Below, piece by piece: positions 10,727 to 20,208 of a stretch of DNA of 64,000 bases. Origin of the DNA: Aphrocallistes beatrix (taxonomy: Eukaryota; Porifera; Hexactinellida; Sceptrulophora; Aphrocallistidae); NCBI GenBank assembly GCA_963281255.1, contig OY725497.1:4270968-4334967 (forward strand). Direction: 5' to 3'. Under the pieces are notes generated by a model. The model was not told where the DNA came from. It searched no databases and saw only the letters and a list, made by a program, of their open reading frames with translations. The stretch's first letter is position 1. Every line of letters starts with the position of its first letter. Position numbers and translations under genes: made by a program.

Positions 10727-10867
10727 TGGTGGAATTCGCTTATTAGCAACCAATTTTCACGTCCCAGGTGAAGATTTTGTGTTAATTATGTTCCCTTATT
10801 AGCAACTTCGCGTATTAGCAACCATTTTATGAGCAAAACTTGAGTTGCTAATAAGCGAATTCCACTG
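10727..10867 (+). mobile_element. TA-flanked MITE (GGAATTCGCTTATTAGCAAC family), copy 1
   Basis: A 141-bp element flanked by TA on both sides. The ends are inverted copies of xxGTGGAATTCGCTTATTAGC; the right end read inward is CAGTGGAATTCGCTTATTAG. Internal blocks read CCAATTTTCACGTCCC and TTCCCTTATTAGCAACTTC. A second copy with the same internal blocks lies at 61079-61258. TA duplication and a CAGT-start terminus suggest a Tc1/mariner-pogo group MITE. Confidence 0.8.
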
Positions 10868-11499
10868 TAATACATTCAAGCAGTAACATTGTTTTCTTTG
10901 AGTAATGAGTGATCTCCTCAATCTCGCTACATTCACTCATGAACAAATTCTATCCATCTGGCGGTGGTGCCACGAGGACGAATAATATCTCTTACAGACC
11001 GCCCATAGATCTAAATGGTCATCACAAACTATACAAATTATCAAGTTTGTTGATCTAAGAATTAATACGGGGTTAGACGTAATGAGATTAGTTCTATATT
11101 GTCTGTCTATTCTACACTGTCAGCATCAGCTAGCTTAAAGTCAGTCAAGAGATCAAGTTTCAATAATAACGCATACTGTATAAATAAAATTATTTGTGAT
11201 AAAGTGAAAATTAGCAAGTCGTAAAATATATATCTTAAACTTAATACAAATCTCCCATGATAATAGATGAAATTTCAACAAATTATTTGCAGCTGAAGAT
11301 GTAATGACCCTGCAACAAATGTCTGGGAAACAGACACAAGTTTGCAAACAAGCAGATAAGTTTGTCAATCCAACGAAGATCAGAAATACCAACAACATTT
11401 TCTCAAACTGTCAATTTATTTAAAAAAGCAAAGCAATAAAAAGCACAAAGAAAAAAGCTTAAAAGGCAAAAAAGGGCATTGATTCTTCGCCTGATTTTG

Positions 11500-11832
11500 T
11501 CAGGCTTCCTTGCTGTAGAGAAGAATTTCTTTCTCGAGATCCTCTTTTTCAAGTATCAACTTATCACGTACTTCCTCTAACTCCGAAATTTCAGAAGAGA
11601 TCGCAAGAATATATTTGTCGTCCCGGACTGCGTAGTTCTTCTTCTTGATACGCCTCCTTTCAGCTCGCAATACCTGGATTATGCTCACATAGTATGAATA
11701 GCTCACGTGCTTCGTTTTTTCATGAATGACATGTCTCAATTGAGTTATGCTATAAGAGTGTAAATCAAATTCATTTATTTTCAAGATACTTAACGCTGAC
11801 AACAGGTTAGGACAGCGGTATTGGCAGGACAT
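11500..11832 (-). CDS. Divergent Maf-like bZIP protein with altered basic region
   Basis: Intronless gene for 110 residues. The layout resembles small Maf proteins: an extended homology region (INEFDLHSYSITQLRHVI, like the LSDDELVSMSVRELNQHLRG block), an Arg/Lys-rich stretch AERRRIKKKNYAVRDDK, then a Glu/Leu-rich heptad helix (SEISELEEVRDKLILEKEDL). Aligned on the Tyr-Ala pair that Maf proteins share, the invariant DNA-contacting Asn is replaced by Lys and the Cys-Arg pair by Asp-Asp, so normal half-site recognition is doubtful. It may work as a dimerisation partner or inhibitor. A TATATAAA element lies 45 bp upstream of the ATG. The similarity is recognised by eye and is moderate; an unrelated coiled-coil protein is the alternative. 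Confidence 0.5.
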   Translation of the reverse strand: MSCQYRCPNLLSALSILKINEFDLHSYSITQLRHVIHEKTKHVSYSYYVSIIQVLRAERRRIKKKNYAVRDDKYILAISSEISELEEVRDKLILEKEDLEKEILLYSKEA

Positions 11833-11877
11833 TATTCACTTTTCTCGCCCATATTTCAAATCTTCAGATCGAACCAT

Positions 11878-11885
11878 TTTATATA
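11878..11885 (-). promoter_or_regulatory. TATA box of the Maf-like gene
   Basis: TATATAAA read on the minus strand, with its near edge 45 bp upstream of the ATG at 11832. The spacing suits a start site about 30 bp downstream and a very short leader. Confidence 0.5.
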
Positions 11886-14800
11886 AAAGTTGAAGCTAAA
11901 TTATCTACCCTTGCTACAAGCCAATAAAATTTGAGGAGCATAATTTTAGGTCCAATCAGAATTCTCCTTTTAAGAAGTGTTGCCCGCCATGAATTAAACG
12001 AAACTGAGGTATACATCATACCTTAGTAACAGAAAATATGAACTTTTAATTGAATCGCTAATAGAAGGTAATGTAACATCTAAACTGGCTGTGAGTGGTA
12101 ATTGGTTCCAAATAGATGAAAAATTCATCTAATTAGAAACATATCCAATTGTTAATTTAAATAAGGAAAATAAACATGTGAAGTATGAGTCTGGCAATTG
12201 GACACAAATAAAACTCTTTTGATCGAGCATACCAAAGGCACGATCGTCAACAAACCTATAGAAATGCATGGGGATTGTACCGAATACAGATATCCCTACC
12301 TCAATACTTTCAGTTCTTATAAATATGTTTCAAACGAGGGTTTTTTTATTGAATTTGATCCGCATTTTTCAATACAATTGACGGGAGAAAAACCTACGAT
12401 TATCTAAACTCGACATGATGGCAGTCTTGTGGTGGAAAATAATTACCTAATCCCTTATTCAATCAGGTACAGTAGTATCAAATATTTGCAAATTCCCCAC
12501 GCATATTATGAATAATTTTTTAAATTAACAATTTGAATTCCAGCATTTATGTTTTTATTGTCTCCCAAACCAAGAATCAATCGGGTTGGAAGCTGGTCTC
12601 TAGCATATTTTTCAAAATTCGTCAAATGGTGTGGAAATATGTATATAAAGGTGTGAAAGATTTCCATTTTTTTGCAGAGTGTGAAAATTTCACTTAGATC
12701 TTCGAACTTAATCGTAGACTCATCATTTGCCAAATTTGCCAATTTTCATAACTCTACGACTTGCCAATTCTTCAATCGATTCGGACAAACAAACAAAAAT
12801 CGTAGCATTTAATTATAAGATATAGTTACAACTATTAGTGGACGCCAACTTGCTACTAACAGCAATTAAATGCTATTAACAGCTGTTAAAAGTAACTAAT
12901 TTGCTGCTACAGTAAAGCAGAAACTGCCTGAGTTGCATATAGAATCCTTGGTGGAAGTTTTTATAAAATATGAATCATAGGAAAGCTCGAATATTGTAAA
13001 TAGCTGATACTTATTTTTTGGTACAATGAAGGAATTACCTCCAAAACAAATTTGCTTGCAAGTTTTTATTATTAATGACACCATACATTTTCTACATTTG
13101 TGTAGTTGCCTTAGGTATTTGAGTATCGACTGGAAATTAGAAGTTGGCAAATTAATCCGGAGATTTAGGCAAGTTAGATTTTTCTTTTGCGAAATAATAA
13201 TCTGAGGTTACTTCTGGGTCGTAAGACTTCACGCAGCCTATCACTCGACATTTCCCCTCGGGGATTGTAAGTTCTACATGCACACAATATCTTACAAATA
13301 TATGCACCCCGAATTAATAAACATTCAAACAGTCAGAACAATATAGGATAAATCCTAAACTCTGTATGGTGACAAGCAAGGCTTTCAACATGCTCTGGTT
13401 GGAGCCAGTACAAGTATCTCAGGTATGCATTCAATCATTGCGTCAAAAGAATAGAGAGTTTAAAATACAATATTTGAATAAATTTCAGAAAATGATATGA
13501 TTGCATCTGTATTAGCTCTAACTATGGCTTACAATCCAGGGTATATTTGCAATTCCGGGATTAATTACAGCGTAATTATACGATTTGTAATATTCAGTAA
13601 TACAGTCGACTCCGCTTAATAGGGCCACTGTTTAATCGGGTCAACCGCTTAATCGAGCCACTTTCGGCAGGACCGAAATAACTCTTACGAGGGTCACTCA
13701 ATATGTTTTGAGCCTGGAGTAGTTCCTTCCGTTTGATTTTATTGAAAATTTCTAGGATTATTCACCTACCTATTATTATCTTTGACTTTGAGTTTGATTT
13801 CAATCGGACAAGTTTCTAAAATATTGTAATGAAGAAATTGTCTAAGATATTTTGTATTAGCATCTATACACACAACCACGAAGTGTTGAATTGAGATATC
13901 TTTGAACATTTATTTATGTTTTGCAAACGAAATTTAAATATGATAATCATAGAATCCCCCCGGATTGTGAATATATCGCATCATTGATAATATTGAATTA
14001 TCAAAAGTTTGTTTCCAACTATCATTTTTCCATAAAGAGAATAAATAAAATTCCATAGGAAATGGCTTGCAAATGTGTCGGAGTCCACAAGAACACTCCA
14101 TTATATGTGGCATAATATTTTAGAAACTTGTCCAATCTAACTCAAAGCCAAAGATACAAGTAATAATAGGTATATGAATAATCCTAGGAATTTTCAACAC
14201 AATCAAATGGAAGCAACTACTCCAGGCTCAAAACTTATCGAGTGACCCTCGTATATATAGAAGCTAATACAAAATATTTTTGGTTAATAGGGTTCTCTGC
14301 TTAATCAGGGCAAAATGTCCTCTGACCGATGTGACCCTATTAAGCGGAGTCGACTGTATATCTCGTTATTCTTGAACACTGGACCCAGATAACAAATAAG
14401 TATCAGCACAAGAGCAAATCATATAGTTTCCTAGGAATGATTATACCATCGAAACCTGATAAGATACTACGTAGTTCCATTGTTCAACGGTGCGGTTAAA
14501 GCAATTAACTAATCCCAGGATTGATCTCCCATATTAAAACATGGAAAGTTTAAAATACGATATTTGAATACATTTGAGAAAATGGATATGGCTGCATTCT
14601 TCTTATCCATTTTAGCTCCAATGTCCAGCACATAATCAGGTATTTGTTAAATATTCTTGCCCAATAATTAGTCATAAAATAATAATTCCACTGGTGGGTT
14701 ATATCTAAATATGGTTAATACTTACACCATAACATCCGGACGATTAGCTGGTAAAACACAAATAATATATTCCTACTTGGTCTATGTAATTAGAAATTAA

Positions 14801-15092
14801 AGGGTGATTGTAATTATGGTATACGGACTTATTAATAACTAGGCACTATTCCAATTAAATGAAAGCTAGAAACAGCTAGTAAATCAAGTTTTAGTTTCAG
14901 TGGAATTAATGATGTTGGGGTTTCATTAGTCGAAATTGGGAAATAAAGTGACTTCAGTTTTCACGTATTCCTAAGTTTCTAATTAACTGACTGACGTGCT
15001 TATCGAACTTGAAGGCAACAAATTGCAAGGTATTGAGTTACGCTTACACAACACACATATAGACACACACCAATCCAGTAGTTTGACTCGAG
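11886..15092. other. Long gene-poor region
   Basis: About 3.2 kb with no gene I can support. It holds the foldback element at 13603-14356. Short frames at 12198-12407, 12506-12742 and 12896-13150 are AT-rich and have no recognisable domains. Confidence 0.55.
13603..14356 (+). mobile_element. Pogo/Tigger-like foldback MITE
   Basis: A 754-bp element with perfect 22-bp terminal inverted repeats beginning CAGTCGACTCCGCTTAATAG, flanked by TA on each side (13601-13602 and 14357-14358). The inverted symmetry continues well inside: the block near 13685-13835 (GAGGGTCACTC, CTGGAGTAGTT, TTTCTAGGATTATTCA, CAAGTTTCTAAAATATT) recurs reverse-complemented near 14110-14250, so each arm is roughly 240 bp. 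It has no transposase frame. TA duplication and the CAGTxGACTCCGCTTA terminus are typical of pogo/Tigger-type ends. Confidence 0.85.
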
Positions 15093-15100
15093 TATATAAG
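15093..15100 (+). promoter_or_regulatory. TATA box of the orphan gene at 15150
   Basis: TATATAAG sits only 7 bp before the first in-frame ATG (15108) but 49 bp before the next (15150). Since transcription normally starts about 30 bp after a TATA box, this favours the ATG at 15150. Confidence 0.5.
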
Positions 15101-15149
15101 GAGTGTAATGGAAGTTGCATCAATATTTATCACACAGCAGGTATATATA

Positions 15150-15686
15150 ATGGCATCGCTAATTTCAAGTTTACAAGTGGGATTAAGAAAGAGATCAATA
15201 ACTTTCAGTACAACAGATATGAATATGAAGAAAGCTTTATTCTTTACTCCAAACTCTCCAAATACTATCAAAGGCCCGAAATGGTGCGGGAAACATAAAC
15301 TTGTATGCCTAAACACAACTCCAGCGCCTTCTTTTCAAAACTCGATGGCCTGTGAGGACTATGTAATCATACAAACAGATTCAAATAAGTACAAAGACCT
15401 ATTTTTAGACCCACTCCCGGAAGTGCCCGATTATGTGCCAGCTCCTCTTCCAGTCAAGTCGTTACCTCTTTCAAAATCAATGCCTGATTTCGGTGAAACC
15501 AGAAAAATAAAAACACATTATCCGAGTCCACTATCTCAAATGGCCTACGCGCCTGCGGACAAGTTAAATCAGGGAGTAGAACTTGAATCTGATAGCTCAG
15601 ATGAAGAGGTAGACCCCAGACTCTATGCCAACCCTCCTCCTCCCCTTAAGCTGCACAAGAATCTGCCCATTCAGAGAGTCTATTAA
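15150..15686 (+). CDS. Orphan protein, Pro/Ser-rich C-terminus
   Basis: Intronless gene for 178 residues starting MASLISSLQVGLRKRS. I do not recognise the family. Visible features are a basic start, a GPKWCGKHKLVCLN segment with two Cys, a long Pro-rich region (DPLPEVPDYVPAPLPVKSLP), an acidic cluster ESDSSDEEVD, and a conserved-looking ending NPPPPLKLHKNLPIQRVY. No membrane helix is evident. The start is placed at 15150 rather than the upstream ATG at 15108 because of the TATA box. It is the only plus-strand gene in the first 35 kb. Its codon use and uninterrupted 3' end make it a credible gene. Confidence 0.6.
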   Translation: MASLISSLQVGLRKRSITFSTTDMNMKKALFFTPNSPNTIKGPKWCGKHKLVCLNTTPAPSFQNSMACEDYVIIQTDSNKYKDLFLDPLPEVPDYVPAPLPVKSLPLSKSMPDFGETRKIKTHYPSPLSQMAYAPADKLNQGVELESDSSDEEVDPRLYANPPPPLKLHKNLPIQRVY

Positions 15687-16704
15687 TCCGTAGCACTGAC
15701 TGGATAATCTAGATATCAAACGAACGAATGTGATACTTTTACTGAATTGTAAATTCAGCAACATTCCTATTACTTTCTATCGTTATTTGGTGTTGTATTT
15801 TCATAATTTTTCCCCTGAAACATGGTATTCACCTCTACTATTAAGACGCAAAGATTGTGTAGATAGGTAGTATGTTTTTACAGACAGATGAATTCCGAAA
15901 TTAGGCATCTTTAGAGCTGCCACTAACCTATAATCTACATGGATAGTATAGTGCAGGAGTTGATGGATCCATCACTCTTGGACTTTCTAGCTAAAATATA
16001 AACTTTTTAAACTAAACAGTACCCATCATGAATAGTTGATTACATGATATGCATAAAAATGGATCTTTACCAACTTTTAGGAAGAAAATATAGTCCAAAA
16101 TCAGGGAATCCCCCATTTTACATATGCATCCATAGTTTAGACAATAGGAGTAATGAGTGCCCATGAGGAACCTACACTCCTCGGTTTCATAAGGTATTTG
16201 ATACGAACAGTGTCACCAGGAACCCAGCGCAGTTGTTTATGATATAAACCAACCACGTTTCCTGTAGTGTGCGTTGTCATTGTTACTTCAGCTCAGATTT
16301 GGAATCGGGTCGAACCTGAATGTGCTAATGAGCTTAATCCCACAATATTCTATAGATTCCACACATGTCGGTTCATAGCTAGGGATAATGCATTGTCACT
16401 CACTAAAACGACTGTTGGTAGTGAATATACGCACTATGAGTCTGCATTTCCTGTGGGAGACCTGATTTGATTTGAGCCCGACCTAAGCCTGAACTCGACC
16501 CGAAAAACCCGATCCACATTCTAACTCTGCTTCAAAAATCTCAGAAATAGGGAAATTAACATAATTGCAAAATGATGTTTGTACCAAACTGTTAGCCGTT
16601 AACCGTAAGAATAATTATCTTGGAATATCACACGTGTGTCTACGTTGGAATAGTTGAAAATAGCGAAATTAGTATAAACTAAAGTGATCAAGTAAATAAA
16701 TAAA
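15687..16704. other. Intergenic region between convergent genes (orphan and MVD)
   Basis: About 1 kb between the 3' ends of a plus-strand and a minus-strand gene. AT-rich; a short frame at 16267-16470 has no support. Nothing else is seen. Confidence 0.5.
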
Positions 16705-17814
16705 CTAAGCCGTTGTTCTATTCAGTGTTTGAGGGCCAGGCCCCACTCCTGTATGAATGACATACTTCAACCCGTCCAGCTGTGGGGCCAGTCCAAAGTT
16801 AGAAAGATCAGGTGGAAGCTCTGGGAGAGCATCGCCCGTAGATTTGCCGATGATAAATTTATCCCGGTTACTCGGCGGGAAAAGGTTTTGGATTAGAGCT
16901 AGCATCTGATCTACGTGTTGCTTGAGGAGGATAAGACAGGCATTCGGACCAGCGTCAAAGGTGTACCCCACCCTTACCTCCCCGCAGATCTCATTGTAGA
17001 GATGCACCATGTTGATGATCTTATGCGATACTCCGCTGAGGTAGAAGAGTGGAGGGAAGGTATCCATACAAACTGAATGGAACTGGTTGCTCTCCATCAT
17101 GGTCAGATTAGCTAGCATCTTAAAGTCACGATTAGCGATAGCCGTCTTCATAATTCCAATGCGTTCTGGAACAACTGTGTCTGCTCGAAAGCGGATAAAG
17201 CGACTGGTCTCGACAGACCGCTGCATCCCGATGCTACTCGAGGTTTGCTTCTTCTGGTCGCTAACGACAAGAATTAGCACCTGTAGATCTGGCCAGTGGT
17301 CATGACCAAAGACTTGGATGGCTCGGCTATCCTCTCCACCTGGCACCTGCCCACACTGCCACTCCACGAACCCTCCGTACATGCTCCTACAAGCACTGCC
17401 AGAACCGAGACGTGCAATCACGGATAATTCACATTCCAGTCCGTAAAGCTGCGACAGTGAGTACACTAGACAAGCGAACCCTGCAGCAGAAGAGGCTAGT
17501 CCAGCGGCTGTAGGGAAGTTATTGACCGACTCGATACAAACTAACTCCTGCTTCCCACTCAGACTGCGGAGTGTTCTCAAGCAGGAGTTATAACGGGGCG
17601 TGTCTAGTGTTTGAGTAGTCCCGTTGATTGATAGCGTGTCTTGTGTAAGCGAGGGGTCAGTGTATACGCGATTCTTGGTACAGAGATCCTCTTGATCAAG
17701 CGTGATACTGAGGGAGGAGTTTAGAGGAAGGATCAATTTATTGTCTCTCTTTCCCCAGTATTTCACTAGTGCGATGTTGACTGGAGCACTGCATTCTACT
17801 TCCCTATGAGCCAT
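16705..17814 (-). CDS. MVD: Mevalonate diphosphate decarboxylase
   Basis: Intronless gene for 369 residues. It catalyses ATP-dependent decarboxylation of mevalonate diphosphate to isopentenyl diphosphate, the last step of the mevalonate pathway. GHMP-kinase-fold signatures are clear: APVNIALVKYWGKRD at the N-terminus, PLNSSLSITL, the phosphate-binding NNFPTAAGLASSAAGFA, GSGSACRSMYGGFVEW, and YTFDAGPNA with the catalytic Asp region near residue 285. The length is slightly short of the human enzyme (400 residues), mainly at the C-terminus. The start is the first ATG, and the N-terminus aligns with family members. Intronless structure is notable for an animal MVD but fits the compact genome. Confidence 0.95.
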   Translation of the reverse strand: MAHREVECSAPVNIALVKYWGKRDNKLILPLNSSLSITLDQEDLCTKNRVYTDPSLTQDTLSINGTTQTLDTPRYNSCLRTLRSLSGKQELVCIESVNNFPTAAGLASSAAGFACLVYSLSQLYGLECELSVIARLGSGSACRSMYGGFVEWQCGQVPGGEDSRAIQVFGHDHWPDLQVLILVVSDQKKQTSSSIGMQRSVETSRFIRFRADTVVPERIGIMKTAIANRDFKMLANLTMMESNQFHSVCMDTFPPLFYLSGVSHKIINMVHLYNEICGEVRVGYTFDAGPNACLILLKQHVDQMLALIQNLFPPSNRDKFIIGKSTGDALPELPPDLSNFGLAPQLDGLKYVIHTGVGPGPQTLNRTTA

Positions 17815-18884
17815 TCATGGACTAACTAAATTCTTCAACGTATCACTGGTGTGGACATACACCACGTGCTTTACACTGTAAAATCAAGGTTGGAGTTTAA
17901 TAAACCCATGGTAAATCGTTTTGGGTTTCCTAGCAGCTCAGGTTAAACTCGAGTCTAACAGTGAACTTTATACTTGTCAGTTTACCTCATTATATAATTC
18001 CAAATTCATATAATTATATTAAATTATCCTATGTTTGATGGATCAAATCTCCATTGCGGGTCGCCCTAGTCACTAGCTACCATAGCCTCCAGGTTATGAT
18101 TTGGAGACCAGACCAGTCAGTCAGGCCCCAGGTTTGGTATTATGTATTTCCAAAACTTGGCGCCATATTAGGAACTATTCGCGTCGGAGATGTGATGCAA
18201 CTACAGGGGCGTAGACACCAGGGGAGCTGCTAGCCCCCTCCTACATCGTGTCTACGGCCCTGTACTGGGGATTCAGGCCATGCTTCTAAACAAATTTTAA
18301 GGAAACTTAGCTTCGTTATTGAAATGCTATTTCCTGAATTCTGAGACTATTTGAAGTATTGAATGAATTGAACTTGTCTACAAATGAAAGATCCTTTATT
18401 TGTGAAGAAATTCAGATTTCAGCGCTCGTGCGCATCAGCTGATTTCAACCTAAACTGCAAAACTGTAGGTCACTTGGGACCATCGCAATATTGTTCTATT
18501 ATTAATTAACGTAAATATATGAAGTCAACAATTGATATGGGACAGTACAACACTATTTCAATACTCAGAATGGTGTTAAGTCGATTACCTAGTGCTATGC
18601 TAGCTTCCTATATTCATCTACGTATATGTATGTACATACTCCACATCTCTTCACTAGAACTGGTAATAATTATGTTCAGTTGAGCCCCTTTCCCGTAATC
18701 AGGATTATAATACGTATATCAACAAAATTATTATTATTATTATCATAAACAATAACCTGAACCACAAAAATACCCAAACACACGTGAGCTAAGTAAATAC
18801 CCTATAAGTCAATAGCTTACATAAAAAAACTAATAATGAATTAGTGCTCCTAGTAATGTCAGAGCTACACACTGAACTGGGCAG
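17815..18884. other. Intergenic region between transgelin and MVD
   Basis: About 1.07 kb. Contains a 63-bp terminal-inverted-repeat unit at 18202-18264 and a short TTA microsatellite near 18728-18745. No gene is supported. Confidence 0.5.
18202..18264 (+). repeat. Tiny inverted-repeat element (TACAGGGGCGTAGACAC arms)
   Basis: Arms TACAGGGGCGTAGACAC (18202-18218) and its near-perfect reverse complement GTGTCTACGGCCCTGTA (18248-18264) differ at one base and enclose about 29 bp. The CAGGGGCGTAG start resembles hAT-type termini, so it may be a highly deleted MITE. No clear target duplication is seen. Confidence 0.55.
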
Positions 18885-19451
18885 CTAGTTGATGTGCCTT
18901 CTAGTTCCAGGTGCACCCATGCCTGATTGACTCGCACCTGTGTTAGAACCAGCCTGTAAGCCTATAATCTTCTTCCCTTCAGCAAGCGTTTCCTCCGAAA
19001 ATTCTCTGACGTTTGCATCTGCCTCTTTGGGGGACAGAAGCGGACCATCCCAACCTAGCTTATGAGCCTTTCTATCGAGTGCAAATAGAGTAGCTATCAC
19101 TTGAGCAAGGTCATTGGCCTCGAAAAGATCGAGTGTAACGAAGCAATCTTTCTCACTGACTCCATACTTTTTGGCCGCATCGAGGAATACCCCGATCGTT
19201 TCCATCTGTTTGAAAGGCATAGTAGTTGCCTTCATAAATTTGGATGCTACTGACCCTGGAGCTATTTCATTGATAAGTTTACACAGAACTATGCCATTTT
19301 TGAGCCATGCATGAAAGTTGTCTTCCATCTTTTCATCAATGATCGTTTCAATCCAAGCGATGGATTTCGCTTCATCTTCGAATGGATAAGTCTCCATCTT
19401 CTTCTTTTGGATATCTGCAGCAATGCCAGATTTTTCTGCTCTATGTGCCAT
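18885..19451 (-). CDS. Transgelin/calponin-like actin-binding protein (paralogue 1)
   Basis: Intronless gene for 188 residues. It has a single calponin-homology domain (about residues 22-135, with AWLKNGIVLCKLINEIAPG and FVTLDLFEANDLAQVIATL) followed by one calponin-like repeat, IIGLQAGSNTGASQSGMGAP, then GTRRHIN. This is the transgelin/SM22/NP20 architecture: actin bundling and stabilisation in muscle or contractile cells. It opens HRAEKSGIAADIQKKKMETYP, nearly the same as the nested paralogue at 45213-45785. A TATAAATAG box lies 71 bp upstream. Confidence 0.9.
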   Translation of the reverse strand: MAHRAEKSGIAADIQKKKMETYPFEDEAKSIAWIETIIDEKMEDNFHAWLKNGIVLCKLINEIAPGSVASKFMKATTMPFKQMETIGVFLDAAKKYGVSEKDCFVTLDLFEANDLAQVIATLFALDRKAHKLGWDGPLLSPKEADANVREFSEETLAEGKKIIGLQAGSNTGASQSGMGAPGTRRHIN

Positions 19452-19522
19452 TTGCGTATTGTAAATCTGTTCAAGTTAAAATATATTTATTAACTAGCTC
19501 TGCATAATGGATAAACGATTCC

Positions 19523-19531
19523 CTATTTATA
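19523..19531 (-). promoter_or_regulatory. TATA box of transgelin paralogue 1
   Basis: TATAAATAG on the minus strand, 71 bp upstream of the ATG at 19451. The same sequence occurs before the orphan membrane protein genes. Confidence 0.55.
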
Positions 19532-19762
19532 CTTTCTAGAGTACATTGCTATTTACTCCACCATGTATGGTGCAGAGAAAGCTGAATCCGTATGTAATAG
19601 AGCAATTAGATGAAATAGTGTAAGAATCAAACTCCATTGGTAGTCATTAATTTATTTCAAATGTACTACGTACACAATATATGCTCCCACTTCAAAAAGT
19701 GTATTAATATTTATATATTGAACTTTAAATCACGCTGAGTGATGATAAGGAAAAATAGAATA

Positions 19763-20000
19763 CAATTGACTCCGCTTATTGGGACACCCAGGGGCGCCGA
19801 CCTTTTCGAAATTTAAGGACAATTTCGGGGTTTCAGGGGGGGGCTCGGCGCCGATGGAGACACCAGTTAGTGATCGGGAGAACCGCAAAATTGGGACAAA
19901 TCTCCAGGAACGAAATCATTTCCATACATAGAAGCTAATATTAAATTACATAGGGTAATTGGAACCCCGATTAATTGGGGAAAAATATCGCAACTTGATG
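19763..20000 (+). mobile_element. Decayed relative of the pogo-like MITE
   Basis: Begins TACAATTGACTCCGCTTATT, a diverged form of the CAGTCGACTCCGCTTAATAG terminus of the element at 13603. Further on, ATAGAAGCTAATATTAAATTA followed by a TTAATTGGGG block resembles that element's right half. The matching right terminus is missing, so the copy is truncated; the right boundary is approximate. Confidence 0.5.
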
Positions 20001-20208
20001 TGTTCAAATGGTAATAATCAATGAATTGCAAACCCTAAGAGTCGATGAATTGATGCGTCCCTTAAGAAGGGTAAACGCGGTTCTAGAGTCTCTAAACTAG
20101 TCGTCACAAAATATAAATAGAAAATGAGTAAAATAGAAATTCTAGTCTTTCGAGTAATCACGAAGTTTCTAAAACGAACAAATCTAAAAATCTAACTATT
20201 TGGAGCTA

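Larger units (their letters stand above)
10068..11499. other. Intergenic region rich in miniature transposons
   Basis: Contains a hAT-like element (10227-10515) and a TA-flanked element (10727-10867), both listed separately. The remaining DNA is AT-rich. The small minus-strand frames at 10132-10317 and 11153-11398 have no family resemblance, and I do not support them as genes. Confidence 0.6.
19452..20208. other. Intergenic region between TECR and transgelin
   Basis: Holds the transgelin TATA box and a decayed pogo-like element near 19763-20000. No gene is supported. Confidence 0.5.

Noticed and set aside
12198-13150. Three small open frames in the gene-poor region
   Set aside because: They are AT-rich, lack domains, are on both strands and have no promoter or splice context; such frames are expected by chance.
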